In this document: positions 8,810 through 17,241 of the stretch, one piece after another
Layout: each line of letters starts with the position of its first letter
Position numbering within the stretch: the stretch's first letter is position 1
NCBI RefSeq assembly: GCF_001864835.1
Contig: NZ_MJGI01000027.1
Location: 302,154-366,153 of the forward strand
Origin: Curtobacterium sp. MCBA15_001
GTDB lineage: Bacteria > Actinomycetota > Actinomycetes > Actinomycetales > Microbacteriaceae
Direction: 5' to 3'
DNA length: 64,000 nt
Notes under the pieces: generated by a model
The model's input: the letters and a program-made list of their open reading frames with translations, nothing else
Database searches by the model: none
Told to the model about the DNA's origin: nothing
Made by a program: the position numbers and the translations under genes

Positions 8810-9850
8810 TCAGTGCGGGTTGGCGGCCAGCCAGCTCGTCAGGTCGTCGGACCGCAGTGCTGCGCTCAGCGACTGGACCGCGCCCTGGTTCACCGCGACG
8901 TAGGACTGGCCGTCCGCCGAGGTCCCACCGCCCGCGGTCGGCATCGTGAACGTCTGCAGGTCGCTCGGCGTGACGCCGCGGAGCGACCAGCCGAGGCCGA
9001 CGAGCGTGCCGAAGTCGAGTCCGGCGTCGACGGACAGGTACTTGCTGGTCGCGGTCACGAAGTCCTGGATCCGGCCCGGGTCCGTGATGGTCCCCTTCGA
9101 CAGCACCCCGTCGACGATGCCCCGCATGAACGCCTGCTGGTTGCGGACACGGGTGTGGTCGGCGTCGGCGAACGCGTACCGGGCGCGGACGAACGCCAGC
9201 GCGCCGGTCCCGTCGAGGCGGTTCGGTCCGGCGTCGAAGTGGCGGCCGTCGATCGAGAACGCCTTCGGGGACTCGACGGTGACGCCGCCGAGGGCATCGG
9301 TCATGCCGACGAACCCGGCGAAGTCGATCTCGGCGACGTGGTCGATGCGGACGTCGAGCAGCTGTTCGACGGTCTGGACCGTGAGCGGGATTCCGCCCCA
9401 TGAGTACGCTGCGTTGATCTTGGCCGTGCCGTGGCCCGGGACGTCCACCCACGAGTCGCGCATGATCGACATGATCGACACCGACTTCCGGTCGGCCGGG
9501 ACGTGCACGAGCATCAGGGTGTCCGATCGCCCGCCCGCGGCGTGGTCGCCGTTCGGGTCCAGGTTCGAGCGCGAGTCGGACCCGATCAGCAGGACGTTCA
9601 TCGGTGCGTCGGCGCCGGCACCGTCGCCCGACGCGGCCGGACGATCGCCCGACGGGAACGCGTCGGCGATGGTGTCGGTGTTCCGGTCGTAGCTCCGGGC
9701 GAGCCCACCGACGAACACGCTCGCGACGACGGCCAGCACCGCGGCGATGCCGACGAGTCCGCCCACCGTCGCGATCAGTGCGACGAGGAACGGACGACGC
9801 CGGCGCGCGGGCCGATCGGGGTGCTTGCGGGCAGCTCGGCGACCGGACAT
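8810..9850 (-). CDS. LytR-CpsA-Psr (LCP) family cell-wall ligase
   Basis: A 346-residue membrane-anchored LCP protein. A basic N terminus (about residues 1-20) precedes one transmembrane helix (LVALIATVGGLVGIAAVLAV) and an extracytoplasmic LCP domain. Signature residues are in NVLLIGSDSR, RSDTLMLVHVPADRKSVSIM, MRDSWVDVPGHGTAKINAAY and LAFVRARYAFADADHTRVRN. Such enzymes transfer undecaprenyl-linked glycopolymers to peptidoglycan. AGGAG five bases before the ATG at 9850 sets the start, so this is one of the leadered genes. It lacks the LytR_C domain found in the second LCP protein (13370). It is convergent with rpf. Confidence 0.9.
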   Translation of the reverse strand: MSGRRAARKHPDRPARRRRPFLVALIATVGGLVGIAAVLAVVASVFVGGLARSYDRNTDTIADAFPSGDRPAASGDGAGADAPMNVLLIGSDSRSNLDPNGDHAAGGRSDTLMLVHVPADRKSVSIMSIMRDSWVDVPGHGTAKINAAYSWGGIPLTVQTVEQLLDVRIDHVAEIDFAGFVGMTDALGGVTVESPKAFSIDGRHFDAGPNRLDGTGALAFVRARYAFADADHTRVRNQQAFMRGIVDGVLSKGTITDPGRIQDFVTATSKYLSVDAGLDFGTLVGLGWSLRGVTPSDLQTFTMPTAGGGTSADGQSYVAVNQGAVQSLSAALRSDDLTSWLAANPH

Positions 9851-9918
9851 GGAGACTCCTGGGGTCAGGTCGACCCTGATGCCGACACTCCAGTCTACTC
9901 CATGTGGTATTTCATACG

Positions 9919-10326
9919 CTAGGACTTCCGATTGCGGTCCATGATCCGTCCGAGTGCGGCGCGGAGTTCGTCGTCGTCCGGCAGGACCTCGCGCTCCACG
10001 TGCTTCGCTTCCTGCCAGGCGGCGCGTCCACGGTCGGTCACGGTGACCACCCGCCGCCGACGGTCCTCGGGATGCGGGCCCCGTTCCACGAGACCGTCCC
10101 GTTCCAGGCGTTCGAGCGTGCGGGACATCGTCTGGGGCTGCACCCGGGCGGTCCGCGCCAGGGTGTCCGCGCCGGTCGGCCCGGTCCGGATCAGGATGTC
10201 GATGGCGATGAGCGCCGCATGGGGCAGCCCGATCGCACGGAGGCGCTCGTCCCAGTCCCGCTCGACCGACCGTGCCGCAGCTGCCAGGAGGCGACCGAGT
10301 GGCCAGGCTGCGGGGTCGTCGTGCAT
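9919..10326 (-). CDS. MarR-family transcriptional regulator
   Basis: A 135-residue winged-helix regulator. IGLPHAALIAIDILIRTGPT leads into the recognition region LARTARVQPQTMSRTLERLE and the wing ERGPHPEDRRRRVVTVTDRG. Start at 10326 is leaderless: TAGACT lies 7 bases upstream on this strand (10339-10334). It is divergent from the MMPL exporter at 10401 and a perfect palindrome (10367-10380) sits between them, so it is probably the exporter's repressor. Longer in-frame extension to 10434 would run through that operator and is unlikely. Confidence 0.88.
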   Translation of the reverse strand: MHDDPAAWPLGRLLAAAARSVERDWDERLRAIGLPHAALIAIDILIRTGPTGADTLARTARVQPQTMSRTLERLERDGLVERGPHPEDRRRRVVTVTDRGRAAWQEAKHVEREVLPDDDELRAALGRIMDRNRKS

Positions 10327-10366
10327 GCGCCCGAGTCTATTGACCCCTGCTCGGCCGATCCAGGTG

Positions 10367-10380
10367 ATCAGCATGCTGAT
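10367..10380. promoter_or_regulatory. Perfect palindrome in the MarR/MMPL promoter region
   Basis: ATCAGCATGCTGAT is a perfect 14-bp palindrome placed 9 bases before the -10 element TACGCT (10389-10394) of the MMPL gene. It is the best candidate operator for the divergent MarR protein. Confidence 0.6.
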
Positions 10381-10400
10381 GATCGGAGTACGCTCAGCCC

Positions 10401-12539
10401 GTGCCCCGCTTCCTCCGCATCGTCGTCCCCGCACTCGTCATCGTGGTCTGGCTCGTCGTGGCCTCGGTCGGCGGGCCGTTCTTCGGCAAGATCTCCGACG
10501 TCTCCACGAACGACCAGACCTCGTTCCTGCCCGCCTCCGCCGACGCGACGAAGGTGCAGGAGCAGGCCGCCGCGTTCCGTGACGAGACCGGGGCACCCGC
10601 CGTCGTCGTGCTCGAGCGGGACGGCGGCCTGCGTGCGTCGGACACCACGGCGGCCGCGGACCTCGCGCGGCAGCTGGGCGACCGGGACGACGTCGAGTCG
10701 GTCAGCCCGGTGATCCCGAGCGCCGACGGCGACGCCGTCGAGATCGTCGCGACGTTGACCAAGGCGGCCGAGACCGGTGACGCGGTCGCAGCGATCCGCG
10801 CCGACGTGGACGGCGTGCTGCCGTCGGGTGTCCAGGGGTACGTCACCGGACCCGCCGGGTTCACCGCGGACCTGACCGAGGCCTTCGCGGGCATCGACGG
10901 CATCCTGCTCGGCGTCGCGTTGGCCGCCGTGCTCGTCATCCTGATCGTGGTCTACCGCTCGCCGCTCCTGCCGTTCCTGGTCCTCGGCACGGCGACGTTC
11001 GCGCTGACGGCGTCGATCCTGGTCGTCTACGCGCTGGCGAAGGCGGACGTCGTGACGGTGAACGGCCAGGTGCAGGGCATCCTGTCGATCCTGGTCATCG
11101 GGGCCGCGACGGACTACGCCCTGCTCTACGTCTCCCGGTTCCGCGAAGCCCTCCGTGACGAGCGCACCGGGTGGGACGCGACGAAGGCAGCGCTCCGGGG
11201 GAGCCTCGAACCGATCCTGGCGTCCGGCGGCACGGTCATCGTCGGGGTGCTCTGCCTGCTGCTCTCCGACCTCAACTCCAACAAGGCGCTGGGCCCCGTC
11301 GCCGCGATCGGCATCGCCTTCAGCCTGCTCGCGGCACTGACGCTCCTGCCGGCCCTGCTGCTGGTCTTCCGCCGGGCGGCGTTCTGGCCGCTGCGGCCCA
11401 CCTTCGGCAGCGCGCACAAGGCCGTCACCGGACCGGACGCCCGAGGTGTCTGGGCGGCCGTCGGCCGGCTCGTGGCGAAGCGGTCGCGCACCGTCTGGAT
11501 CGTCTGCACCGTGGGTCTGCTCGCGATGGGGTCCGGGCTGATCGGGCTCCGTGCCGACGGCGTACCCCAGAGCGACCTGGTGATCGGGTCGTCGCAGGCG
11601 CGGGACGGACAGGCCGTGTTGGCGGACCACTTCCCGGCCGGTTCCGGCAGCCCGGCCCAGGTCATCGGCGAGGCGGACCGGCTCGACCGCCTGGTCACGG
11701 CGATCGAGCGCACCGACGGCGTCGACGGGGTGGTCGCGGTGTCGAAGGAGTCCCGCTCCGGCACGGTCCCGGTCGGTGAGGACGCGAGTCAGCAGAGCGC
11801 ACCGCCGACGCAGGGGAGTCAGGCCTACCCCACGGTCGTCGACGGCCGGGTCCTGCTCCAGGCGACCCTGACGCACACGGCCGACTCGGACGCTGCCGAG
11901 CAGACCGTCCGGGACCTCCGGACCGCGGTCGAACGCGCCGACCCGGGAGCGATCGTCGGCGGTGTCACCGCGACCGCTGTGGACACGAACGACACCGGTA
12001 TCCGCGACCGCACGCTCATCATCCCGGTCGTGCTCGTCGTGATCCTGCTGATCCTCATGCTGCTGCTCAGGAGCATCGTCGCGCCGCTCGTCCTCATCGG
12101 CAGCGTGATCGTGTCCTTCGCGGCAGCGCTCGGCGTCGGCGCCCTGGTGTTCGACCACCTGTTCCACTTCCCCGGCGCGGACCCGTCGGTGCCGCTGTAC
12201 TCGTTCGTGTTCCTGGTCGCCCTGGGCGTGGACTACAACATCTTCCTGATGACCCGGGTGCGCGAGGAGACGATCCGGTCCGGGCCGCACGAGGGCGTCC
12301 TGCGTGGACTCGGGGTGACCGGTGGGGTGATCACCTCGGCCGGCGTCGTCCTGGCCGCCACGTTCGCGGCGCTCGGGGTGATCCCGATCCTGTTCCTGGT
12401 GCAGATCGCCTTCGTGGTCGCCTTCGGCGTGCTGCTCGACACGATCGTGGTCCGGTCGCTGCTGGTCCCCGCAATCGTGTACGACCTCGGCCGACACGCA
12501 TGGTGGCCGTCACGCCTTTCGCGCCGCACGAGCCGGTAG
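10401..12539 (+). CDS. MMPL-family RND transporter
   Basis: A 712-residue exporter with the duplicated RND layout: one N-terminal helix, an extracytoplasmic loop (about residues 30-150), a block of helices (ILLGVALAAVLVILIVVYRS onward), a second loop, and a second helix block from about residue 530. The motif GAATDYALLYVSRFREALR in the first half and LGVDYNIFLMTRVREE in the second are the MmpL proton-relay helices. Substrates in actinobacteria are lipids or hydrophobic drugs. The GTG start is leaderless, with TACGCT 6 bases before it. Divergent from a MarR gene, which likely makes it drug- or lipid-inducible. Confidence 0.9.
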   Translation: MPRFLRIVVPALVIVVWLVVASVGGPFFGKISDVSTNDQTSFLPASADATKVQEQAAAFRDETGAPAVVVLERDGGLRASDTTAAADLARQLGDRDDVESVSPVIPSADGDAVEIVATLTKAAETGDAVAAIRADVDGVLPSGVQGYVTGPAGFTADLTEAFAGIDGILLGVALAAVLVILIVVYRSPLLPFLVLGTATFALTASILVVYALAKADVVTVNGQVQGILSILVIGAATDYALLYVSRFREALRDERTGWDATKAALRGSLEPILASGGTVIVGVLCLLLSDLNSNKALGPVAAIGIAFSLLAALTLLPALLLVFRRAAFWPLRPTFGSAHKAVTGPDARGVWAAVGRLVAKRSRTVWIVCTVGLLAMGSGLIGLRADGVPQSDLVIGSSQARDGQAVLADHFPAGSGSPAQVIGEADRLDRLVTAIERTDGVDGVVAVSKESRSGTVPVGEDASQQSAPPTQGSQAYPTVVDGRVLLQATLTHTADSDAAEQTVRDLRTAVERADPGAIVGGVTATAVDTNDTGIRDRTLIIPVVLVVILLILMLLLRSIVAPLVLIGSVIVSFAAALGVGALVFDHLFHFPGADPSVPLYSFVFLVALGVDYNIFLMTRVREETIRSGPHEGVLRGLGVTGGVITSAGVVLAATFAALGVIPILFLVQIAFVVAFGVLLDTIVVRSLLVPAIVYDLGRHAWWPSRLSRRTSR

Positions 12540-12613
12540 CGCCGGTCCCGGCTGCGCCGATCTGCCGGTCGCGCCGGTCGCGCCGACGTGCCGACATGTG
12601 ACACGCTGAGCGC

Positions 12614-13264
12614 ATGCCAGTCCCCTCGACGCAGCCCGCCGCAGAGCGGAAGCTCCTCCGTGACACCGTGCAGGACAAGATCCGCGACGCCATCATGGAC
12701 GGCACCCTCGAGCCTGGCGAGCGACTCAACGACGACGACCTGATCGCCTGGCTCGGGGTGTCCCGCACCCCGATCCGCGAGGCGCTCGCCGAACTGGCGC
12801 GCGCCGGCCTGATCGAGATGGCCCCGAACCGGTACACCCGCGTCGCGGCGCCGTCGGCGGCCGAGCTGCTCGACGCCTTCCGCACGCTCGGGGTGATCTA
12901 CGGCGGTGTGGTCCGGCTGGCGGTGCCACGGTTCACCGCCGCCGAGCGCAAGCAGGTCGTCGCGATGCTCGACGACGTCGTCAAGCGGACCGAGCAGTCC
13001 GAGCAGGCGGCACTCGCGCACGACGGCGCGGACCTGTACTCGATGTGGGTGGGGGCGTGCGGCAACGCGGCGCTCGAGCAGCTCTGCCGGTCCACCACGG
13101 ACGGATTGGCGTTCAAGCTCCGCGTGCCGGAGCTCGCCGAGCTCGTGCCGGCAGACGTCGTCCTGCCGCAGGTGCGCAAGCTGCGTGACGCCGTGGTGGC
13201 GAAGGACCCGATCGCGGCGGAGCTGGCGATGGAGGCCGTGCACCTGCTGCCGACGCGCGACTGA
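12614..13264 (+). CDS. GntR-family regulator, FCD (FadR) subfamily
   Basis: A 216-residue regulator. The N-terminal winged helix is recognised by IRDAIMDGTLEPGERLNDDD and the helix-turn-helix LIAWLGVSRTPIREALAELA; the rest is an all-helical FCD ligand-binding domain with metal-type residues (His in LAHDGADLYSMW, and the final AVHLLP). CACGCT sits 6 bases before the ATG, a near-consensus leaderless start. No obvious target operon adjoins it: the next gene is a wall ligase behind a terminator. The ligand is unknown. Confidence 0.85.
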   Translation: MPVPSTQPAAERKLLRDTVQDKIRDAIMDGTLEPGERLNDDDLIAWLGVSRTPIREALAELARAGLIEMAPNRYTRVAAPSAAELLDAFRTLGVIYGGVVRLAVPRFTAAERKQVVAMLDDVVKRTEQSEQAALAHDGADLYSMWVGACGNAALEQLCRSTTDGLAFKLRVPELAELVPADVVLPQVRKLRDAVVAKDPIAAELAMEAVHLLPTRD

Positions 13265-13278
13265 CGCCGTTCCGGACA

Positions 13279-13310
13279 GGAGGCCCGTGGCGGGCCCGCC
13301 ACGGGCCTCC
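13279..13310. terminator. Perfect 32-bp palindrome after the GntR gene
   Basis: Left arm GGAGGCCCGTGGCGGG (13279-13294) and right arm CCCGCCACGGGCCTCC (13295-13310) are exact inverted copies. It starts 15 bases after the GntR stop and belongs to the dispersed GGGAGGCCC palindrome family. Confidence 0.75.
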
Positions 13311-13369
13311 CGGCCGTTCCGGATGCGGATCTCACGCTCGGCTCACCTTCCAGCGGTTATCGTGCTGCA

Positions 13370-14896
13370 GTGAGCACGCAGCCTGAAGAGACGACCGAGC
13401 GCCGCCGTCGCGGCACCGTGCCGCCCCGGCACGGCCGCCAGAAGCGCGGTCCGGGCGTGGTCTTCCCCGCCGTTGCGGGGGTCCTGACGATGGCCCTGCT
13501 GCTCAGCGGCGGGTACGCCGCGTACGCGTACAACCGACTGGCCTCGAGCGTGACGAAGGTCGACGCGATCACGGGGTCGACCAAGCAGGAGGACGACGTC
13601 GACGGCAAGGCGATGAACATCCTGCTCGTCGGTGACGACCACCGGCCGGACAACGCGACGCCGGAGCAGATGGCGGAGCTCAGCACCGAGTCGGACGGCG
13701 GTGCGACGAACACCGACACGATGATCGTGTTGCACATCTCGGCCGACGGCAAGGACGCCACGATGATCTCGTTCCCGCGGGACTCGTACGTCGCGATCCC
13801 CGGGGTCGGCAAGGGCAAGCTCAACAGCGCCTTCTACTACGGCACCCTCAACGGCGGCGGTGCTGGCGGCGGCGCGCAGTTGCTCATCAAGACGATCGAG
13901 GGCCTGAGTGGGCTGTCGATCGACCACTACGTGCGGGTGTCTCTGCTCGGGTTCTACGAGATCGTCAAGCAGCTCGGGCCGGTCAGCGTCTGCCTGAAGG
14001 AGCCGGCGCAGGACTCCTACTCCGGTGTCGACCTCCCGGCGGGCAACTCGGAGCTCGACCCGAAGCAGGCGCTGTCCTTCGTGCGGCAGCGCCACGGTCT
14101 GCCGAACGGCGACCTGGACCGACAGGTCCGGCAGCAGTACTTCCTGTCACAAGAGGCTCGGAAGATCCTGTCGGCGGGGACCCTGCTCAACCCGGTGAAG
14201 ACGACGAACATCATCGACGCGATCGGGGGGTCGATCGAGACCGACCAGGGCCTCGACATGCTCTCCCTGGCGGCGCAGCTGCGGAACCTGCGTCCGGCCG
14301 CCATCAAGTCCGCCACGATCCCGATCCTCGGGACGCCGACCATCTCCGTCGGCGGTTCCGCGCTGTCGATCGTCGAGGTCGACACCGCCGGCATGCCCGC
14401 GTTCGTGCAGAGCCTGGTCGGCCAGCCCGAGGCGTACACGTCGGCGACCGCGGCAGACCCGACCACGGTCCAGGTCACGGTGCTCAACGGCAGCGGCGTC
14501 ACCGGGGCGGCCGCCGCAGCGGGAGCGACGCTCACGGCCCGGGGCTTCCAGGTCGGCGCGCCGGGGTCCTCCACCAGCACGGCGGCGACCACCGTGCAGT
14601 ACCCGGCGGGGTCCGAGGCGCAGGCCAAGGCCGTCGTCGCTGCCGTGCCCGGCGCGATCGCCGTGCAGACGGGGAGCGTGACGGGTGTCACGCTGCTGCT
14701 CGGCACCGACGGCCGGACCGCGGTCGCGGCGGCCCCGACGGACACCGGGGCGACCGATGCGGGATCGAGCGACGCCGGAGCAGCCGACGCGGGATCGTCC
14801 GACGCGGGGTCAGCGGCCGCGTCACCCTCGGACGAGCCGAGTCCGTCGTCGACGGCCGTCCACGCGTACGGCGAAGCGGACAGCTGCATCTACTGA
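13370..14896 (+). CDS. LCP family protein with LytR_C domain
   Basis: A 508-residue cell-wall ligase. A basic N terminus and one transmembrane helix (FPAVAGVLTMALLLSGGYAA) precede the LCP domain, marked by MNILLVGDDHRPDNA, NTDTMIVLHISADGKDATMI, FPRDSYVAIPG and LSFVRQRHGLPNGDLDRQVR. Residues about 365-445 form a LytR_C domain (VQVTVLNGSGVTGAAAAAGA). The tail is low-complexity Ser/Ala/Asp with DAGSSDAG repeats. Start GTG 13370 is leaderless, TATCGT (13358-13363) being 6 bases upstream. It is the longer of the two LCP proteins in the window; the tail is probably outside the cell. An ECF sigma gene follows closely. Confidence 0.9.
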   Translation: MSTQPEETTERRRRGTVPPRHGRQKRGPGVVFPAVAGVLTMALLLSGGYAAYAYNRLASSVTKVDAITGSTKQEDDVDGKAMNILLVGDDHRPDNATPEQMAELSTESDGGATNTDTMIVLHISADGKDATMISFPRDSYVAIPGVGKGKLNSAFYYGTLNGGGAGGGAQLLIKTIEGLSGLSIDHYVRVSLLGFYEIVKQLGPVSVCLKEPAQDSYSGVDLPAGNSELDPKQALSFVRQRHGLPNGDLDRQVRQQYFLSQEARKILSAGTLLNPVKTTNIIDAIGGSIETDQGLDMLSLAAQLRNLRPAAIKSATIPILGTPTISVGGSALSIVEVDTAGMPAFVQSLVGQPEAYTSATAADPTTVQVTVLNGSGVTGAAAAAGATLTARGFQVGAPGSSTSTAATTVQYPAGSEAQAKAVVAAVPGAIAVQTGSVTGVTLLLGTDGRTAVAAAPTDTGATDAGSSDAGAADAGSSDAGSAAASPSDEPSPSSTAVHAYGEADSCIY

Positions 14897-14920
14897 CCTC
14901 GGCTTGCGGATCAACCGCCC

Positions 14921-14933
14921 AAATGTCACATTT
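14921..14933. promoter_or_regulatory. AAATGTCACATTT palindrome before the sigma gene
   Basis: A perfect 6-1-6 palindrome, unusually AT-rich for this DNA, lies 5 bases before the GTG at 14939 and about 50 before the alternative ATG at 14984. It could be a regulator site over the sigma-gene promoter. Confidence 0.4.
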
Positions 14934-14938
14934 GAGTT

Positions 14939-15517
14939 GTGCCTGATGATCTGACCGCCGTCCGCGCAGAGGAACGGTCGCTGATGACGGCGGTCGGTCG
15001 CGGCGACCAGACCGCCTACGCCGAGCTCTCCGTCCGATACCGTCCGCTGATCGCGCACTGGGTGCGCCGGTACCTGTCCGACGCCTGGGTCGTGGACGAG
15101 GTGACCCAGGACGTCCTGCTCGAGCTCTGGACCATCGCCGACCGCTTCGACCCCGCCCGGGCCGTCGCGCCGTGGGTCCGCACCATCACCCAACGCCGGG
15201 CGATCGACCGCCTCCGCAAGCTGTGCACCGAGCGCGAGCGCGACCTGCGGATCGGCGCCCGCGACCTGGACGTCGTCGACCACGCGAGCGTCGAGCGCGC
15301 GGAGTCAGTGCTCGACCGCCTCGCCCTGCGGCGTGCCCTGCGGGTGCTCCCGGCCCGGCAGCGCGAGGCGGTCGTCCTGCGGCACCTGGTCGGACTGAGC
15401 GGGCCGGAGCTCGGGGTGGTCCTCGGGGTGCCGACCGGGACTGCGAGGACACGGGCGCGCGACGGGGTCCTGGCGCTCCGACGCGTGATGACGGCGCCGT
15501 CAGGGACGTCCCCGTAG
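14939..15517 (+). CDS. ECF-type RNA polymerase sigma factor
   Basis: A 192-residue extracytoplasmic-function sigma factor. Region 2 covers TAYAELSVRYRPLIAHWVRR to VVDEVTQDVLLELWTIADRF and WVRTITQRRAIDRLRK; region 4 is LPARQREAVVLRHLVGLSGP followed by the helix-turn-helix LGVVLGVPTGTARTRARDGV. No anti-sigma gene follows; the next gene is an unrelated hydrolase. The start is uncertain: GTG 14939 keeps the family's N-terminal helix but lacks a ribosome site, whereas ATG 14984 has AGAGGA ten bases upstream and would shorten it by 15 residues. Confidence 0.85.
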   Translation: MPDDLTAVRAEERSLMTAVGRGDQTAYAELSVRYRPLIAHWVRRYLSDAWVVDEVTQDVLLELWTIADRFDPARAVAPWVRTITQRRAIDRLRKLCTERERDLRIGARDLDVVDHASVERAESVLDRLALRRALRVLPARQREAVVLRHLVGLSGPELGVVLGVPTGTARTRARDGVLALRRVMTAPSGTSP

Positions 15518-15526
15518 GTTCGACGC

Positions 15527-16309
15527 GTGACCACCCCAGCGCAGCCGATCACCCTCATGACGTACAACATCAAGAACCCGGACCCGGCGCACGACTGGCC
15601 CGCGCGGCTGCCGGTGGTGCTCGACGTCATCCGGCGCCACGACCCGGACGTGCTGTGCGTGCAGGAGGCCTTCGACCACCAGATGGAGGACCTGCGGCAG
15701 GGGCTCGGGCACCTCGGCGACGTCGGGCAGGGACGCGAGGGCGGGTCGGCCGGCGAGCACGCTGCGGTGTTCTTCCGGCGTGACCGGCTTCGCCCCGTCG
15801 ACGAGGGGTCGTTCTGGCTGTCGGACACCCCGGACGAGCCGGTCTCGAACACCTGGGGCAGCGTGTACCCGCGCATCGCGAACCATGCGCGCTTCCTGGA
15901 CCTGCACGGTCCGGACTTCACCCTGGTGACGACCCACTTCGACCACGAGGAGAACGCCCACGGCGACCAGGTACGGGCGCGGAGCGCGGCGTTGGTCGTC
16001 GAACGGTTCGCCGGGGTCGACGGGCCGCTGGTGTTCGCCGGCGACTGCAACGAGCCGGCGGGCGCCGGGGCGGCGTCCCAGGTGTTCGCCGACGCGGGCT
16101 GGGCGGACGCCTGGGCGGTCGCCGGCGACCCCGAGGACCGGACCGCGACCTACAACGACTGGCGGGCGCCCGTCGACTCGGGCGAACGGATCGACTGGGT
16201 CCTGACGCGCGGGGTCGCCGCGGTGGACCGGGTCGTCATCGACCACGACGGACCGGAGACGTGGTTCGCGAGCGACCACTTCCCGGTCGTCGCGACCATC
16301 CGCGTCTGA
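15527..16309 (+). CDS. Endonuclease/exonuclease/phosphatase-fold hydrolase
   Basis: A 260-residue protein of the EEP superfamily. It has the opening strand ITLMTYNIKNPD, the metal-binding glutamate in DVLCVQEAFDHQM, VTTHFDHEENAHGDQVRARS, the Asn/Asp motif FAGDCNEPAG, RIDWVLTR and the closing SDHFPVVATI with the catalytic histidine. Substrates in this fold range from DNA to inositol phosphates and sphingomyelin; there is no signal peptide, so it is cytosolic. The GTG start is leaderless (TAGGTT at 15515-15520, 6 bases upstream). A three-copy tandem repeat follows directly after the stop. Confidence 0.85.
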   Translation: MTTPAQPITLMTYNIKNPDPAHDWPARLPVVLDVIRRHDPDVLCVQEAFDHQMEDLRQGLGHLGDVGQGREGGSAGEHAAVFFRRDRLRPVDEGSFWLSDTPDEPVSNTWGSVYPRIANHARFLDLHGPDFTLVTTHFDHEENAHGDQVRARSAALVVERFAGVDGPLVFAGDCNEPAGAGAASQVFADAGWADAWAVAGDPEDRTATYNDWRAPVDSGERIDWVLTRGVAAVDRVVIDHDGPETWFASDHFPVVATIRV

Positions 16310-16310
16310 C

Positions 16311-16367
16311 CGACGGGTCGGCGTCCGGCCGTCGGGTCGGCGTCCGGCCGTCGGGTCGGCGTCCCGC
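16311..16367. repeat. Three tandem copies of a 19-bp unit
   Basis: The unit CGTCGGGTCGGCGTCCGGC is repeated three times head to tail (16311-16329, 16330-16348, 16349-16367) with one mismatch in the first and one in the last copy. It fills the space between two convergent genes. Confidence 0.8.
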
Positions 16368-16369
16368 CC

Positions 16370-17098
16370 TCAGCAGGCTCGGGCGGAGTGCACCGGCATC
16401 GGTGCGCCGATCACGGTGACCGTCGTGTCGTCGGTCAGCGCGGAGACGCCGTTGGTGCCGGCGCCCTGCTCGTCCGAGGGCCACCCCTCGGCGAGCAGCA
16501 CCTGCCATGCCGGAGCGTCGTCGGAGCCGAGGGACTCGCGGTCGCCCGCCCGGGCATCGTGGATCACGTCGGTGGCGTCGTCGCCCACCTGGATACCGTC
16601 CGGGCCGCTCAGCTCGACGATCCCGCCGGTGCGCGCGCGGACCTCGGACCGCAGGATCCGGACCTCGAGCGCGTTGCCGAGTTCGGACGGTGCGGCGAGG
16701 GCGGCGACCCGGAAGGCCCCACCCCACGTGTAGGTGACCCCGGCGGGGAAGCACCGGCCACCGTCGCCCTCGGCGGTCTGGGTCCGCGCCGGCGTGCCGA
16801 ACAGGCGGTCGAGCAGCGCCACGGTCTCGGACGCGTTGCGCATCGAGGCGACCGCGACGGTGCGGTCCCCGCGACGCAGGGTCATCGACTCGGCATCGAG
16901 CTCGAGACCATCGACGCGCTTGAGCTTGACGGTCGGGACGTGCGCCGCGTCGGTCACAGGTGTCATCGGCCCGGGGGTCATCTCGGCAGCGACGGCCCGG
17001 TCGTCCTGGTCAGCCCCGCGCGACAGGTCGGCGGTCGTCGTGCCCACCACGAGGGCGAGCGCGGCGGCGCCGATGGCGAGCCAGGTCCGAGCAGTCAC
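16370..17098 (-). CDS. Secreted or membrane-anchored protein of unknown function
   Basis: A 242-residue protein I do not recognise. It opens with an uncleaved-looking or signal-type helix (WLAIGAAALALVVGTTTADL) and then a soluble acidic domain with alternating strands, one pair of cysteines (RCFPAGVTYTWGG and the terminal HSARAC) and a DGIQVGDDATDVI segment. The second half resembles a lipoprotein-like repeat of VGD/VIG strands. The GTG at 17098 is leaderless with consensus TACCGT 6 bases upstream. It faces the EEP hydrolase across a tandem repeat and is divergent from an SDR gene. Function cannot be assigned. Confidence 0.7.
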   Translation of the reverse strand: MTARTWLAIGAAALALVVGTTTADLSRGADQDDRAVAAEMTPGPMTPVTDAAHVPTVKLKRVDGLELDAESMTLRRGDRTVAVASMRNASETVALLDRLFGTPARTQTAEGDGGRCFPAGVTYTWGGAFRVAALAAPSELGNALEVRILRSEVRARTGGIVELSGPDGIQVGDDATDVIHDARAGDRESLGSDDAPAWQVLLAEGWPSDEQGAGTNGVSALTDDTTVTVIGAPMPVHSARAC

Positions 17099-17241
17099 CG
17101 TTCGACGGTACGTCCCGGTTCGCCGCTGGACGACGGGTGTTACCGAATCGGGTCCGGGCCGTCACCGGACCGTGACCTCGGGATCGACGGGGGACAGGCG
17201 TCTGACGGGGCCGTGAGGCCGTGCTGCGTACCGTCGGGACC

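Noticed and set aside
10368..12497. 709-codon minus-strand frame opposite the MMPL exporter
   Set aside because: Pure Asp/Arg/His low-complexity translation; the plus strand encodes a clear transporter.
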